Source: Leptodactylus fallax (lineage: Eukaryota > Chordata > Amphibia > Anura > Leptodactylidae). From it: DNA of 64,000 nucleotides. Every line of letters starts with the position of its first letter. Positions within the stretch are counted from its first letter, which is position 1. A program made the position numbers and the translations under genes. Below, one piece after another: positions 45,090 through 58,653 of the stretch. The DNA is taken from assembly GCA_947044405.1 (NCBI GenBank), contig CAMRHE010000354.1, positions 1,795,001 to 1,859,000 on the forward strand, given 5' to 3'. The notes under the pieces were generated by a model. That model was not told where the DNA came from. It did no database searches and saw nothing but the letters and a program-made list of their open reading frames with translations.

Positions 45090-46440
45090 ATAAGGAGGGC
45101 TGAACTGGGAGACTTTGCATGCTCATTACCAATTTCTAAAAGGCGAAGCTCCCAGCATCACAATGGCCATATATTCCAATGTCCGACCATAACTCTGCCC
45201 TACCCCATTCTACTGTCAAACTGTCAGAGTCCATGATCCCACTGGGGACCCATTATAAGTCAGGAGGCTCTGTCAGGTGCCAATGGTTATGAACGGAAAA
45301 TCTATCCCATTAGAAAGAGGTCATCCTTCCGTACCCCTGGGAGGATAATAAAACTTGATACAATTACTCTACCAAAGTTTCTGTACGGAAATCAATCCTA
45401 ATCTATAATTATATTCAATTGTGCCGAGCATTTATAAAAAGTAATCTCGATAATAGTTTCCCTTTATCCGGCGACCCACTCCTTCCATTAAAATCAGCGG
45501 CACGGAACGAGCCAGTCGTGTGTTTAGTCATTTAAATCCTTGCGACGCCCCCCTCACCCCCCCATGTGTTTTATTGTTGTATATAGGTATATATGCCAGC
45601 ATTTCTTTATATTAAAATAGATCCTCCCGGGGTCCCTCCTCCGGCTGTAGAGTCTTCATGAATTTCAGCTAACCAGACAGTAATACATGCCACATGTAAA
45701 AGAATGGACCTTATAATAGATGACAACCCACGGTTTACCTCTTCCGACTGCGCTCATTGTGCATTATTTTACAAGCTCGCGGTTCCTCCTTGTAAGGATG
45801 TTCCTTCTTAACAGTAAATTAAGCATGGACCTAAGGATTTACTTCAGTTACTTCCAGAAGCCTCTGTAAAACCTGGGAATACTGTGCCTATTACAGAGAG
45901 ATCAAATTTTATATGGGATAAACAGACGGACTGAGTAAACACATGGAACGGTGTTTATATTCTGAGAGCATAATATTTGCGTAATACATAATGAATATAT
46001 GGGGTTTTATCACTCACAGAGCATGGTATAATCGTTTTCAGAGACTGATGATGTCATCAGTGATGTCTGATGAATGAATGGAGGAGGGAAGAGGTGTGGG
46101 GCCAGCTGTAAGATGAGGTTTGCTGCTTTGCCTGCACTTACTATCTATTTCCTCTGGTTTTATTGTCAGTGAATGGTCTGGATGCTTTCCAAATGTATGA
46201 TACATACATAGCATTAAAGGAATGGAGACAGGCTTAAATAAAGAAACACACATCAGTTAAAGGAACCAATAGGGGGCGGTATTATAGTCCTTGATGCTGG
46301 ACTTGTAAGTTAATTTTAGAATTAATGTATAGCTCCCAAATTTCAGAGGACAAAATATGCGGCAAGATCAGTGCATTGCTGCAAATTTAGTCCCACGCAA
46401 TTCTACTTTGACCCCGCCCATATTCATGCATTTCTCTATG
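45090..46440. other. Unannotated stretch
   Basis: No gene or definable repeat recognised. Confidence 0.45.
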
Positions 46441-46445
46441 TGCCC

Positions 46446-46560
46446 CCACACAGTATAATGCCCCTACAGTCACCCTAACATGATATACCCCCACATTATA
46501 ATGTTTCCCTCCAAATGCCCCCATAGTATAAAGTCCCTCTCCTGGTGCACCTACAGTTTT
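46446..46560. repeat. Degenerate CCCCCACAGTATAATG repeat
   Basis: Several diverged units of GCCCCCACACAGTATAATG type, which is the reverse complement of the hAT-internal minisatellite motif. A similar patch lies at 47755-47820. Confidence 0.5.
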
Positions 46561-46703
46561 TCCTCTCCATTACGGTAATTTTTATTTTGTACTGAGTCAT
46601 CGGGGGGTGGTTCTAGAACCTGTAATAAGGGCGTGTTATTGGCGTATTATCTTATTTATTTTTTAAATTATTTTACTTTAATTTTTATTTTTTACTTTTC
46701 TAC

Positions 46704-46889
<186 letters not shown>

Positions 46890-47130
46890 GTCCCCATAAG
46901 GTCATAATAGACCTTTCTGAACACTATTTTTTTTTGTGGGTGAGGCTGATTTCTCCTGTAACTATGGCTGGTACATTTAGCCCCAGTTACAGGAGGAATA
47001 CAGCCTCCTGCCCGTTACTATAGAGCTGATCTGAGCCCTGTAGGACCCAGCAGCTCTTACAGACTCCGATCCCAGCAGATCACATGACCACTGGGTCAGA
47101 GGGGAGTCGCATCATGGTGGCTCCCATAGC

Positions 47131-47168
47131 TGTGTATACAGTGCTCATTGAGAGCTGTATACACAGTG
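47131..47168. repeat. Short hairpin
   Basis: CTGTGTATACAG and CTGTATACACAG around a 13-base loop. Part of a longer dispersed repeat of unknown type. Confidence 0.6.
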
Positions 47169-47337
47169 GTCTGGAAGACAGGGATGGTAATAAATCTTCC
47201 CTGCCTTCTCTAGGGGGCTCCGGCTGTAGTAACATTCGGCTCCCCATTTCTGCAGCTGCTTAAAACTGCAGGGACGTACCAGAACAACACAACCACTATC
47301 CGGACGTATATATACTCTATGGGCAATCTGGAAGTGG

Positions 47338-47750
47338 TTAAAGGGGTTTTCCGGGCAAAAAATATTTTTTCAAAAAAAGGTCTGTTAGTGCTATTAATAG
47401 GTTAATAAGTGCACCCATACACCTATAGCAGTGTTTTGAGTGATTTCTGGGTTTCTCTCGGAGCTCCTGGCATCTTCTGCATTTGTTTACATGGGTATCT
47501 GCCTGTTCTGTGTTTTCCTACAACTACCATGATGGGGGTGGGTTAGTAATGATGACGTTCTGTTTCCCCCTTCTGGAAACGGAAAATCACTGGAAAATTG
47601 GAAAATGTGCCTGGGGTGGTCATATGACCGCCCCGGCCATCTAGGTAATTATAGATTTTTGGTACACTATGTAATTTAGAAGGTAGGCGGGGGGGGAGGG
47701 GGGTGTTTCTTAGATTATAAAGAACAATTTATGCTGGACACCCCCTTTAA
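47338..47750. mobile_element. TTAA-flanked MITE
   Basis: TTAA at 47338-47341 and 47747-47750, with ends AAGGGGTTTTCC and, reversed, AAGGGGGTGTCC. The inverted ends are short and imperfect, hence moderate confidence. Confidence 0.5.
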
Positions 47751-48860
47751 TGTCCCCTCTAGCTGCCCCCACAGTTTACTGTCACCCTACAGCTATCCCC
47801 ACAATATTATGTCCCTATCCTGGTATCAACTAAACATAAAAAAAACACTTATCCTCACCTCTCCTCGCTCCCCTGCTGCTCTGTCTGAAATGTCTTCTCC
47901 CAGAGGCTTCAGGAGGCTGCAGGCGTGGTGTGAGTGATGTCATCACATCGTGTCTACAGCGCCCGGGGCACACAGGAGCTGAATGGTGAAGCAGTGAGCG
48001 GACGCCTCCTCCGGGCGCAGATGAGTTGAGGCCAGGACATACCTTGCGCTGACCAGGACAGCCAGACAGGACCTGGAATCTGGGGCAGTATGTAAATGGG
48101 CTTGAAAAGTGTCAAACCAGAAATGTACTTTGGCCATGAAGGATATAGGCCATAGATATAGTGTATATCTCAGCACATCAGTTACTGTGGGCGTCTTGTT
48201 TAGTCCCTCAGCCTAATAGAGCTGTTATGTCATATGTGTGCTACGTGCCGCTCAGAAGGGCAGAACTGGAGGGAATAATGGTGAACTCAGGGCTGAGAAT
48301 CAGCAAGCGTTAAAAACAAAGACAGGAAAAAGGAAAGATTGGCTTCAATAGTTCCTGGTGCCCAAGGACTCACTATCAATCTCTGTAAAGTGGTTCCTCT
48401 CGGGCTGCTAAAGATGTATTGTTGGTAAAGCCGCTGCACTGTGTAGGAAACCTGCTCCAAAATTTACAGATCGCATGAAAAATAAAATAATACCTCATAA
48501 ATCTAGCACGCAATACTAATATTATTCTGGAAAAGTAAGCACAAACCTCAGGCTGCGATACCTGGTATCTGCGGGCATCAGATCTACCAGGCTGATTTAC
48601 AGCTGTCCACATCAGCCTACCGTAGCCATACAGTAATTCATAGTCCTGCGTGAAGAGGTTGCCATTGCTCCGGGGCTCTTTTTAATAGATGACCCAGTAT
48701 CCTGGCCTTAGAAGTCATCCATAAGGTGTAAATATGAGGACTGAAATATGTAACGTCCTACCAGTCAGGGGAATAACAAGAAGGGGCACAGACGTGATTA
48801 TACCTGATGTCTGAGGGTGTCCCATGACTACTCTGCCATATAAGAGGATAGCAGTTACTC
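47751..48860. other. Repeat-derived stretch, no gene
   Basis: 47755-47930 contains CCCCCACAGTTTACTGTC and an ATCCTCACCTCTCCTCGCTC segment found in hAT-like copies, in reverse orientation. The rest is unassigned. Confidence 0.4.
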
Positions 48861-49063
48861 CACATCTCAGACCTTTGTTTCTTAGCGTATATTTTTTACC
48901 ATTGAAGTTAATGGTGAGAAAATAAAATGTATTTGGAAAACCTAGTTTTCCGTCTGTTTCATCAGATATGGCCATGTAGGTTAGCATTCTAAAGCATTTC
49001 TTGTACTTTAAGTACATAACTAAATGACTGTGCCCATTCCATCTGATCCATATACTAATGTGG
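48861..49063 (+). repeat. Unclassified dispersed repeat, copy A
   Basis: Shares CAGACCTTTGTTTCTTAGCG, TTTCATCAGATATGGCCATG and GACTGTGCCCATTCC, in order, with 51218-51428. No terminal repeats were recognised. Confidence 0.75.
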
Positions 49064-50038
49064 TACGTAACCATACTGACCCATAGAATACAGGGGACAG
49101 GTCATTTTGGCTGCACAGTGAACGCTGTAGAAACAAAGTCTGTAAGAAAATCATACAAACAAGAGTTTTTCTCCAATTCCACCCCATTCTGATTTTTTTC
49201 CAGCTTCCTAGTACATCATACAGAATATTAACTGGTACCATTATGAAGAACAATCTGTCCCGCAAATATTAAACCCTCATACGGCTCTGTGAAAAGAATA
49301 ATAACAGTTATGGCTTTTGGAAACAAAAATCGAAAAATGGCTGCGGCGGGAAGGGGTACTTGTCATCCATGTGTCTTGTCAAAACCAAACCTAGCATTGG
49401 AGCTTGTAGCCCTGGCACAATCCATAGCTATACTCCACCCCAGTCTGACACCTTCTCCAGGGATTAGGGGGATTACAGGTTCTCTCTACAGTACATCCTG
49501 CCTGTTTCTATATGAAACACAAAGTTTGTAATGGCTTTTGATGAATTTTGTGTTTTTGTTATGGATTTGGATGACACTGGGAAAATAATCTCACAATTTG
49601 GCAGCCGCCCACTGCTCAACATTGGAGCATCTCTAATTCCTGCTAGTGCCGTGCCAAAATATTCATGTATAAATATATTATAAAGGCTTGTCATAAAAAC
49701 GGCGGGTGCTTGCAGCTAGCTTGTACATAACAAATAATCCCCAAATAATCTATACGGTATCATTACATCCCTGTATGCAAAAAATCCACCAAAGGCTGAG
49801 GGCCCATGTTGAGGAAACACAGCACTTTTGGCTGCTGCCAAAACACAACAAAAAAAACCCACTACATTTTACATTACCAGCGTATTGTACACTGCCGAAA
49901 AAATGCTTTGTGTTTTTGCTGCAGCATTTGTTAGCTGTGTTTCTCTACAGGGGGCCTTAGCCAAAGACAGGTGTATTGACATCGCAATTCCAGATAGGAC
50001 ATTTTTGTTGCCATGTTGTTGGTGGTGATTCTACATGG
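49064..50038. other. Unannotated stretch between repeat copy A and the second hAT element
   Basis: No gene recognised. The short frames (49289-49531, 49473-49694, 49706-49960) have no domain and no splice context. Confidence 0.45.
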
Positions 50039-50156
50039 CTTGGATGCAGGGGCGTAACTACCGGGGTAGCAGTGGTAGCGACTGCCACAGGGCCCGGAAC
50101 ATTACGGGGCCCGGAGCCCTGTGGCAGTCGCCACCGCAAACCCCACAATCACTGCT

Positions 50157-50200
50157 ATCGTTATACTCCGGGGTCTCAAAAGACCCCGGAGTATAACGAT
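50157..50200. repeat. Perfect 20-bp stem hairpin
   Basis: ATCGTTATACTCCGGGGTCT, loop CAAA, then the exact complement. 44 bp in total. Confidence 0.95.
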
Positions 50201-50451
50201 CGGGGGCCCAGGGGAGGTGAGCGAACATAAAAAACACTGTAACTCACCTCTCCGCCGCTCCACAGGCTTCGGGCCTGTTTGGTGACGTCCCAGACGTCAG
50301 CCGACGTCGTTATGCGTCGTGACGCCGGCCTGGATCGCGCGAGATCCGGTCCGACATTGAAGATGGCCGAAGTAGCGCACGGGAGTGCACCGGAGCGAGG
50401 AAGAGGTAAATTGCAGTGTTTTCTATGTTTCTATCCTCCCCTGGGTCTCCA

Positions 50452-50495
50452 ATCATTATACTCTGGGGTCTGAAAAGACCCCAGAGTATAATAAT
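50452..50495. repeat. Near-perfect 20-bp stem hairpin
   Basis: ATCATTATACTCTGGGGTCT, loop GAAA, then the complement with one mismatch. It is a variant of the hairpin at 50157 and directly precedes the minisatellite. Confidence 0.95.
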
Positions 50496-50499
50496 CGTT

Positions 50500-50935
50500 C
50501 ATGGGTGGTCCACTATGGGACATAATACCGTGTGCAGGGGCCGCTATGGGGCAAACTACTGTGTGCAGGGGCCACTATGGGGCAAACTACTGTGTGCAGG
50601 GTCTACTATGGGGCAAACTACTGTGTGCAGGGGCTACTATGGGGCAAACTACTGTGTGCAGGGGCCACTATGGGGCAAACTACTGTGTGCAGGGGCTACT
50701 ATGGGGCAAACTATTGCGTGCAGGCGCCACTATGGGGCAAACTACTGTGTGCAGGGGCCACTATGGGGCATAATATTGTGTGCAGGGGCCACTATGCTGC
50801 ATAATACCGTGTCCAGGGGCCACTATGGGGCATAATACCGTGTGCAGGGGCCACTATGGGGCATAATACCGTGTGCAGGGGCCACTATGGGACATAATAC
50901 CGTGTGCAGGGGCCACTATGGGGCATAATAGTGTG
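50500..50935. repeat. 31-bp minisatellite inside hAT element
   Basis: About 14 units containing GCAGGGGCCACTATGGGGCA, with two sub-types that differ in the following AAACTACTGTGT or TAATACCGTGT. Three overlapping frames up to 139 residues are artefacts of the 31-bp period. Confidence 0.92.
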
Positions 50936-51079
50936 CGCAGGAATGCGGTTTGTGTGGGGGGGGGGGTTGGGGGCGGCGGCTTGGGGGGGTGGGGGGGCTC
51001 CATGTCAAATGTTCGCCTTGGGGCCCAGCCATTCCTATTTACGCCACTGCTTTGATGGTCTGAGCTCAACATGGTTCTC

Positions 51080-51155
51080 AACACAATCTAATGCTTTACA
51101 GACATTGTCAGTCACTGCCCCATATAGGACTGACAGTCTACATCCCCTATCAATT
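51080..51155 (-). mobile_element. V-SINE fragment, antisense
   Basis: The reverse complement contains CTATATGGGGCAGTGACTGA and GTCTGTAAAGCATT, matching the 3' half of the SINE at 11236-11495. Confidence 0.65.
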
Positions 51156-51217
51156 ATGACAACTAAGACAATCTTTTTCATCAGGTTTTGTGATGAGCAA
51201 TGGTGTCCGAGTCACCC

Positions 51218-51428
51218 AACATCTAAGACCTTTGTTTCTTAGCGTATATTTTTTGTCATTCAACACAATGGTGAGAAAATTGAGAAGGTTTGTAAAAAAT
51301 GTTTTCCATCTTTTTCATCAGATATGGCCATGTAAATTATCATTCTAAACCATTAGAAGTATTTTAAGTAAATGACTCAGTAACATAATGACTGTGCCCA
51401 TTCCGTCTGATCTATATACTAATGTGGT
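51218..51428 (+). repeat. Unclassified dispersed repeat, copy B
   Basis: Same orientation and order of motifs as copy A at 48861-49063, roughly 80-85% similar by eye, with a few indels. The hAT element and SINE fragment lie between the two. Confidence 0.75.
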
Positions 51429-51487
51429 TGTAATTGGCAAAGTGTAACTATTAAATCTGTATGCCTTTACATTACACAACCAATCCT

Positions 51488-54400
51488 TCTAATACACAGA
51501 TCTCTCCTCATCCTAATACACAGACATCAGGACACACAGACCTGTCCTCATCCTAATACACAGACATCAGGACACACAGACCTGTCCTCATCCTAATACA
51601 CAGACATCAGGACACACAGACCTTTCCTCCTCCTAATACACAGACATCAGGACACACAGCCCTCTCCTAATACACAGACATCAGGACACACAGACCTCTC
51701 CTCATCCTAACACACAGACATCAGGACACACAGACCTCTCCTCATCCTAATACACAGACATCAGGACACACAGACCTCTCCTCATCCTAATACACAGATA
51801 TCAGGACACGCAGACCTCTCCTCATCCTAATACACAGACATCAGGACACACAGACCTCTCCTCTCCTAATACACAGACATCAGGACACACAGACCTCTCC
51901 TCATCCTAATACACAGACATCAGGACACACAGACCTCTCCTCTCCTAATACACAGACATCAGGACACACAGACCTCTCCTCATCCTAATACACAGACATC
52001 AGGACACACAGACCTCTCCTAATACACAGACATCAGGACACACAGACCTGTCCTCATCCTAATACACAGACATCAGGACACGCAGACCTCTCCTCATCCT
52101 AATACACAGACATCAGGACACACAGACCTCTCCTCATCCTAATACACAGACATCAGGACACACAGACCTCTCCTCTCCTAATACACAGACATCAGGACAC
52201 ACAGACCTCTCCTCATCCTAATACACAGACATCAGGACACACAAACCTCTCCTCTCCTAATACACAGACATCAGGACACACAGACCTCTCCTCATCCTAA
52301 TACACAGACATCAGGACACACAGACCTCTCCTCATCCTAATACACAGACATCAGGACACACAGACCTCTCCTCATCCTAATACACAGACATCAGGACACA
52401 CAGACCTGTCCTCATCCTAATACACAGACATCAGGACACACAGACCTCTCCTCATCCTAATACACAGACATCAGGACACACAGACCTCTCCTCATCCTAA
52501 TACACAGACCTCTCCTCATCCTAATACACAGACATCAGGACACACAGACCTCTCCTCATCCTAATACACAGACATCAGGACACACAGACCTCTCCTCCTA
52601 ATACACAGACATCAGGACACACAGACCTCTCCTCATCCTAATACACAGACATCAGGACACACATACCTCTCCTCATCCTAATACACAGACATCAGGACAC
52701 ACAGCCCTCTCCTAATACACAGACATCAGGACACACAGCCCTCTCCTAATACACAGACATCAGGACACACAGACCTCTCCTCTCCTAATACACAGACATC
52801 AGGACACACAGACCTCTCCTCCTCCTAATACACAGACATCAGGACACACAGACCTGTCCTCATCCTAATACACAGACATCAGGACACACAGACCTCTCCT
52901 CTCCTAATACACAGACATCAGGACACGCAGACCTCTCCTCTCCTAATACAAAGACATGAGGACACACAGACCTCTCCTCTACTAATACACAGACATCAGG
53001 ACACACAGACCTCTCCTCTCCTAATACACAGACATCAGGACAGACAGACCTCTCCTAATACACAGACATCAGGACACACAGCCCTCTCCTCATCCTAATA
53101 CACAGACATCAGGACAGACAGACCTCTCCTAATACACAGACATCAGGACACACAGACCTGTCCTCATCCTAATACACAGACATCAGGACACACAGACCTC
53201 TCCTCATCCTAATACACAGACATCAGGACACACAGACCTCTCCTCATCCTAATACACAGACATCAGGACACGCAGACCTGTCCTCATCCTAATACACAGA
53301 CATCAGGACACACAGACCTTTCCTCCTCCTAATACACAGACATCAGGACACACAGACCTCTCCTCTCCTAATACACAGACATCAGGACAGACAGACCTCT
53401 CCTAATACACAGACATCAGGACACACAGACCTCTCCTCATCCTAATACACAGACATCAGGACAGACAGACCTCTCCTAATACACAGACATCAGGACACAC
53501 AGACCTCTCCTCATCCTAATACACAGACATCAGGACACGCAGACCTGTCCTCATCCTAATACACAGACATCAGGACACACAGCCCTCTCCTAATACACAG
53601 ACATCAGGACACACAGACCTGTCCTCATCCTAATACACAGACATCAGGACACACAGACCTCTCCTAATACACAGACATCAGGACACACAGACCTCTCCTC
53701 ACCCTAATACACAGACATTAGGACACACAGACCTCTCCTCTCCTAATACACAGACATCAGGACACACAGACCTCTCCTCACCCTAATACACAGACATCAG
53801 GACACGCAGACCTCTCCTCATCCTAATACACAGACATCAGGACACACAGACCTCTCCTAATACACAGACATCAGGACACACAGACCTCTCCTCATCCTAA
53901 TACACAGAAATCAGGACACACAGACCTCTCCTCATCCTAATACACAGACATCAGGACACACAGACCTCTCCTCACCCTAATACACAGACATCAGGACACA
54001 CAGACCTCTCCTTATCCTAATACACAGACATCAGGACACACAGACCTCTCCTAATACACAGACATCAGGACACACAGACCTCTCCTAATACACAGACATC
54101 AGGACACACAGACCTGTCCTCATCCTAATACACAGACATCAGGACACACAGACCTTTCCTCATCCTAATACACAGACATCAGGACACACAGACCTCTCCT
54201 CACCCTAATACACAGACATCAGGACACACAGACCTCTCCTCTCCTAATACACAGACATCAGGAAGGCAGACCTGTCCTCATCCTAATACACAGACATCAG
54301 GACACGCAGACCTCTCCTCATCCTAATACACAGACATCAGGACACGCAGACCTCTCCTCTCCTAATACAAAGACATCAGGACACATAGACCTCTCCTCAT

Positions 54401-57400
54401 CCTAATACACAGACATCAGGACACACAGACCTTTCCTCCTCCTAATACACAGACATCAGGACACACAGACCTCTCCTCTCCTAATACACAGACATCAGGA
54501 CAGACAGACCTCTCCTAATACACAGACATCAGGACACACAGACCTCTCCTCATCCTAATACACAGACATCAGGACACGCAGACCTGTCCTCATCCTAATA
54601 CACAGACATCAGGACACACAGCCCTCTCCTAATACACAGACATCAGGACACACAGACCTGTCCTCATCCTAATACACAGACATCAGGACACACAGACCTC
54701 TCCTAATACACAGACATCAGGACGCACAGACCTCTCCTCACCCTAATACACAGACATTAGGACACACAGACCTCTCCTCACCCTAATACACAGACATCAG
54801 GACACACAGACCTCTCCTCTCCTAATACACAGACATCAGGACACACAGACCTCTCCTCACCCTAATACACAGACATCAGGACACGCAGACCTCTCCTCAT
54901 CCTAATACACAGACATCAGGACACACAGACCTCTCCTAATACACAGACATCAGGACACACAGACCTCTCCTCATCCTAATACACAGAAATCAGGACACAC
55001 AGACCTCTCCTCATCCTAATACACAGACATCAGGACACACAGACCTCTCCTCACCCTAATACACAGACATCAGGACACACAGACCTCTCCTTATCCTAAT
55101 ACACAGACATCAGGACACACAGACCTCTCCTAATACACAGACATCAGGACACACAGACCTCTCCTAATACACAGACATCAGGACACACAGACCTGTCCTC
55201 ATCCTAATACACAGACATCAGGACACACAGACCTTTCCTCATCCTAATACACAGACATCAGGACACACAGACCTCTCCTCACCCTAATACACAGACATCA
55301 GGACACAGACCTCTCCTCTCCTAATACACAGACATCAGGAAGGCAGACCTGTCCTCATCCTAATACACAGACATCAGGACACACAGACCTCTCCTCATCC
55401 TAATACACAGACATCAGGACACACAGACCTCTCCTCATCCTAATACACAGACATCAGGACACGCAGACCTCTCCTCATGCTAATACACAGACATCAGGAC
55501 ACACAGACCTCTCCTCCCGTAATACAGAGACATCAGGACACAGACCTCTCCTAATACACAGACATCAGGACACACAGACCTCTCCTCATCCTAATACACA
55601 GACATCAGGACACACAGACCTCTCCTAATACACAGACATCAGGACACACAGACCTCTCCTCATCCTAATACACAGACATCAGGACACACAGACCTCTCCT
55701 AATACACAGACATCAGGACACACAGACCTCTCCTCTCCTAATACACAGACATCAGGACACACAGACCTCTCCTCATCCTAATACACAGACATCAGGACAC
55801 ACAGACCTCTCCTCACCCTAATACACAGACATCAGGACACACAGACCTGTCCTCTCCTAATACACAGACATCAAGACACACAGCCCTCTCCTAATACACA
55901 GACATCAGGACACACAGACCTCTCCTAATGCACAGACATCAGGACACACAGACCTCTCCTCATCCTAATACACAGACATCAGGACACACAGACCTCTCCT
56001 AATGCACAGACATCAGGACACACAGATCTCTCCTCATCCTAATACACAGACATCAGGACACGCAGACCTGTCCTCATCCTAATACACAGACATCAGGACA
56101 CGCAGACCTCTCCTCATCCTAATACACAGACATCAGGACACACAGACCTCTCCTCATCCTAATACACAGACATCAGGACACGCAGACCTCTCCTCATCCT
56201 AATACACAGACATCAGGACACACAGACCTCTCCTCTCCTAATACACAGACATCAGGACACACAGACCTCTCCTAATACACAGACATCAGGACACACAGAC
56301 CTCTCCTAATACACAGACATCAGGACACACAGACCTCTCCTCATCCTAATACACAGACATCAGGACATACAGACCTCTCCTAATACACAGACATCAGGAC
56401 ACACAGACCTCTCCTAATACACAGACATCAGGACACACAGATCTCTCCTCATCCTAATACACAGACATCAGGACACACAGACCTCTCCTCATCCTAATAC
56501 ACAGACATCAGGACACACAGACCTCTCCTCATCCTAATACACAGACATCAGGACACACAGACCTGTCCTAATACACAGACATCAGGACACACAGACCTGT
56601 CCTAATACACAGACATCAGGACACACAGATCTCTCCTCATCCTAATACACAGACATCAGGACACACAGACCTCTCCTAATACACAGACATCAGGACACAC
56701 AGACCTCTCCTAATACACAGACATCAGGACACACAGACCTCTCCTAATACACAGACATCAGGACACACAGACCTGTCCTCATCCTAATACACAGACATCA
56801 GGACACGCAGACCTCTCCTCATCCTAATACACAGACATCAGGACACACAGACCTCTCCTAATACACAGACATCAGGACACACAGACCTCTCCTAATACAC
56901 AGACATCAGGACACACAGATCTCTCCTCATCCTAATACACAGACATCAGGATACACAGACCTGTCCTCATCCTAATACACAGACATCAGGACACGCAGAC
57001 CTGTCCTCATCCTAATACACAGACATCAGGACACACAGCCCTCTCCTAATACACAGACATCAGGACACACAGACCTCTCCTAATACACAGACATCAGGAC
57101 ACACAGACCTCTCCTCACCCTAATACACAGACATCAGGACACACAGACCTTTCCTCATCCTAATACACAGACATCAGGACACGCAGACCTCTCCTCATCC
57201 TAATACACAGACCTCTCCTCATCCTAATACACAGACATCAGGACACACAGACCTCTCCTAATACACAGACATCAGGACACACAGACCTCTCCTCATCCTA
57301 ATACACAGACCTCTCCTCATCCTAATACACAGACATCAGGACACACAGACCTCTCCTGATCCTAATACAAAGACATCAGGACACACAGACCTCTCCTCAT

Positions 57401-57702
57401 CCTAATACACAGACATCAGGACACACAGACCTCTCCTAATACACAGACATCAGGACACACAGACCTCTCCTAATACACAGACATCAGGACACACAGACCT
57501 CTCCTAATACACAGACATCAGGACACACAGACCTCTGCTCATCCTAATACACAGACATCAGGATACACAGACCTCTCCTAATACACAGACATCAGGACAC
57601 ACAGACCTCTCCTCATCCTAATACACAGACATCAGGACACACAGACCTGTCCTAATACACAGACATCAGGACACACAGACGTTCTCTCCTAATACACAGA
57701 CA
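51488..57702. repeat. 6.2-kb minisatellite, 34/39/40-bp units
   Basis: More than 150 units built on AATACACAGACATCAGGACA plus CACAGACCTCTCCT. Three length classes (34, 39 and 40 bp) differ by the presence of CTCCT or CATCCT before AATAC. Rare variants (AGAAATCAGG, GGAAGGCAG, GACATTAGG) recur at a distance of about 1.08 kb and reveal a higher-order duplication. No long frames on either strand. Confidence 0.97.
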
Positions 57703-57705
57703 GTG

Positions 57706-58600
57706 TAAAGACCTATCAACTCCTTTTAATATAGAGACTTGTCTCTCACCTCTTTCTCCAAGGAACAAATATAGAAATTATTTATTTTCTGCTTTGTCTG
57801 CCTGTTCTTTAATAGCAGTCATAAAAAAGACCTATGTTCTTCTCATTGGTGGCGCTACGGAGGAGCTAATACAGAGGACAGCGTGTGTGGACCATTTTAT
57901 GAGCACAATAAAGGCTTTTAAAGGAGTTTTTAAATTACCGTCCCTCGCTGTCCAGACTGAAATGCCAAAACAATAAAATGAAAATTATTTGTCTACATCT
58001 TCAAATGGAAAACCAACAATAATCTAATCATATAGCAAAATTCAGGACAAACTGAATCTGGAGCAATGTGGCCAGTGATAAGGGAAGCGTACATGGAGCA
58101 ATGAGCACAATAACAGGACTGGAGCACGCTCCATGCTTCATATAGTGTATAAAGTAATTGAAGAAATATCTGGAAATATGTTAATGTGACACCCCAAGCA
58201 TCAGAATGCAGCAGAGGATTTCTTAGTGCCTGTGATAAACACTGCAAATTCGAAAGGTGGAAAACACCATGCAATGCCAAGTGGTTCAGACGCTCTGCAG
58301 AGCTCCGTTATCCTGTCATTCAGGATTCCCAGACTACAGGTCCATGAGTGTTACCTGTGTACTTTCAGATATTGCACTGTAGTTGGGGTTCCTCTTTTGA
58401 AAGAGTTTTATGTTAGGTACAGTAATAAGGTGCATAATAGAAGGCTTCACAAATCAACCATGTCAATCCATCAGCAAGATGCTTTTATTGTGTATGTGGC
58501 AGGGAAGGCAAAGAAATGGGATGTTGGCTGTTTAACCCAGAACACACTTGGACTCAAATAGTGAACACTAGCTTGTTGGTTACAGTTCTTGTACAAAGCT
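57706..58600. other. Unannotated stretch
   Basis: No gene recognised. The 111-residue frame at 58226-58561 has no domain or splice context. Confidence 0.45.
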
Positions 58601-58605
58601 TTGTG

Positions 58606-58653
58606 GCTACTACAATGAGGCACAGCCGTGGAGGTTACTACAATGAGGCACAG
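58606..58653. repeat. Left edge of 30-bp minisatellite
   Basis: One to two units of TACTACAATGAGGCACAG type, separated from the main array by the solo LTR. Confidence 0.85.

Larger units (their letters stand above)
50039..51057. mobile_element. Non-autonomous hAT-type element, second copy
   Basis: The element 50047-51049 starts CAGGGGCGTAACTACCGGGG and ends ATTTACGCCACTG. The flanking 8-mers CTTGGATG (50039-50046) and CTTTGATG (51050-51057) differ at one base. It contains two strong hairpins, a GC- and CpG-rich middle (50260-50410) and a 31-bp minisatellite. The plan is the same as at 2205-3496 but better preserved, so this insertion is younger. No transposase. Confidence 0.82.

Noticed and set aside
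50416..50835. 139-residue frame with two more overlapping frames
   Set aside because: The 31-bp minisatellite inside the hAT element opens all three frames.
51488..57702. CRISPR-like regular array
   Set aside because: Units are contiguous variants of one repeat without unique spacers, in a eukaryotic context with no cas genes.
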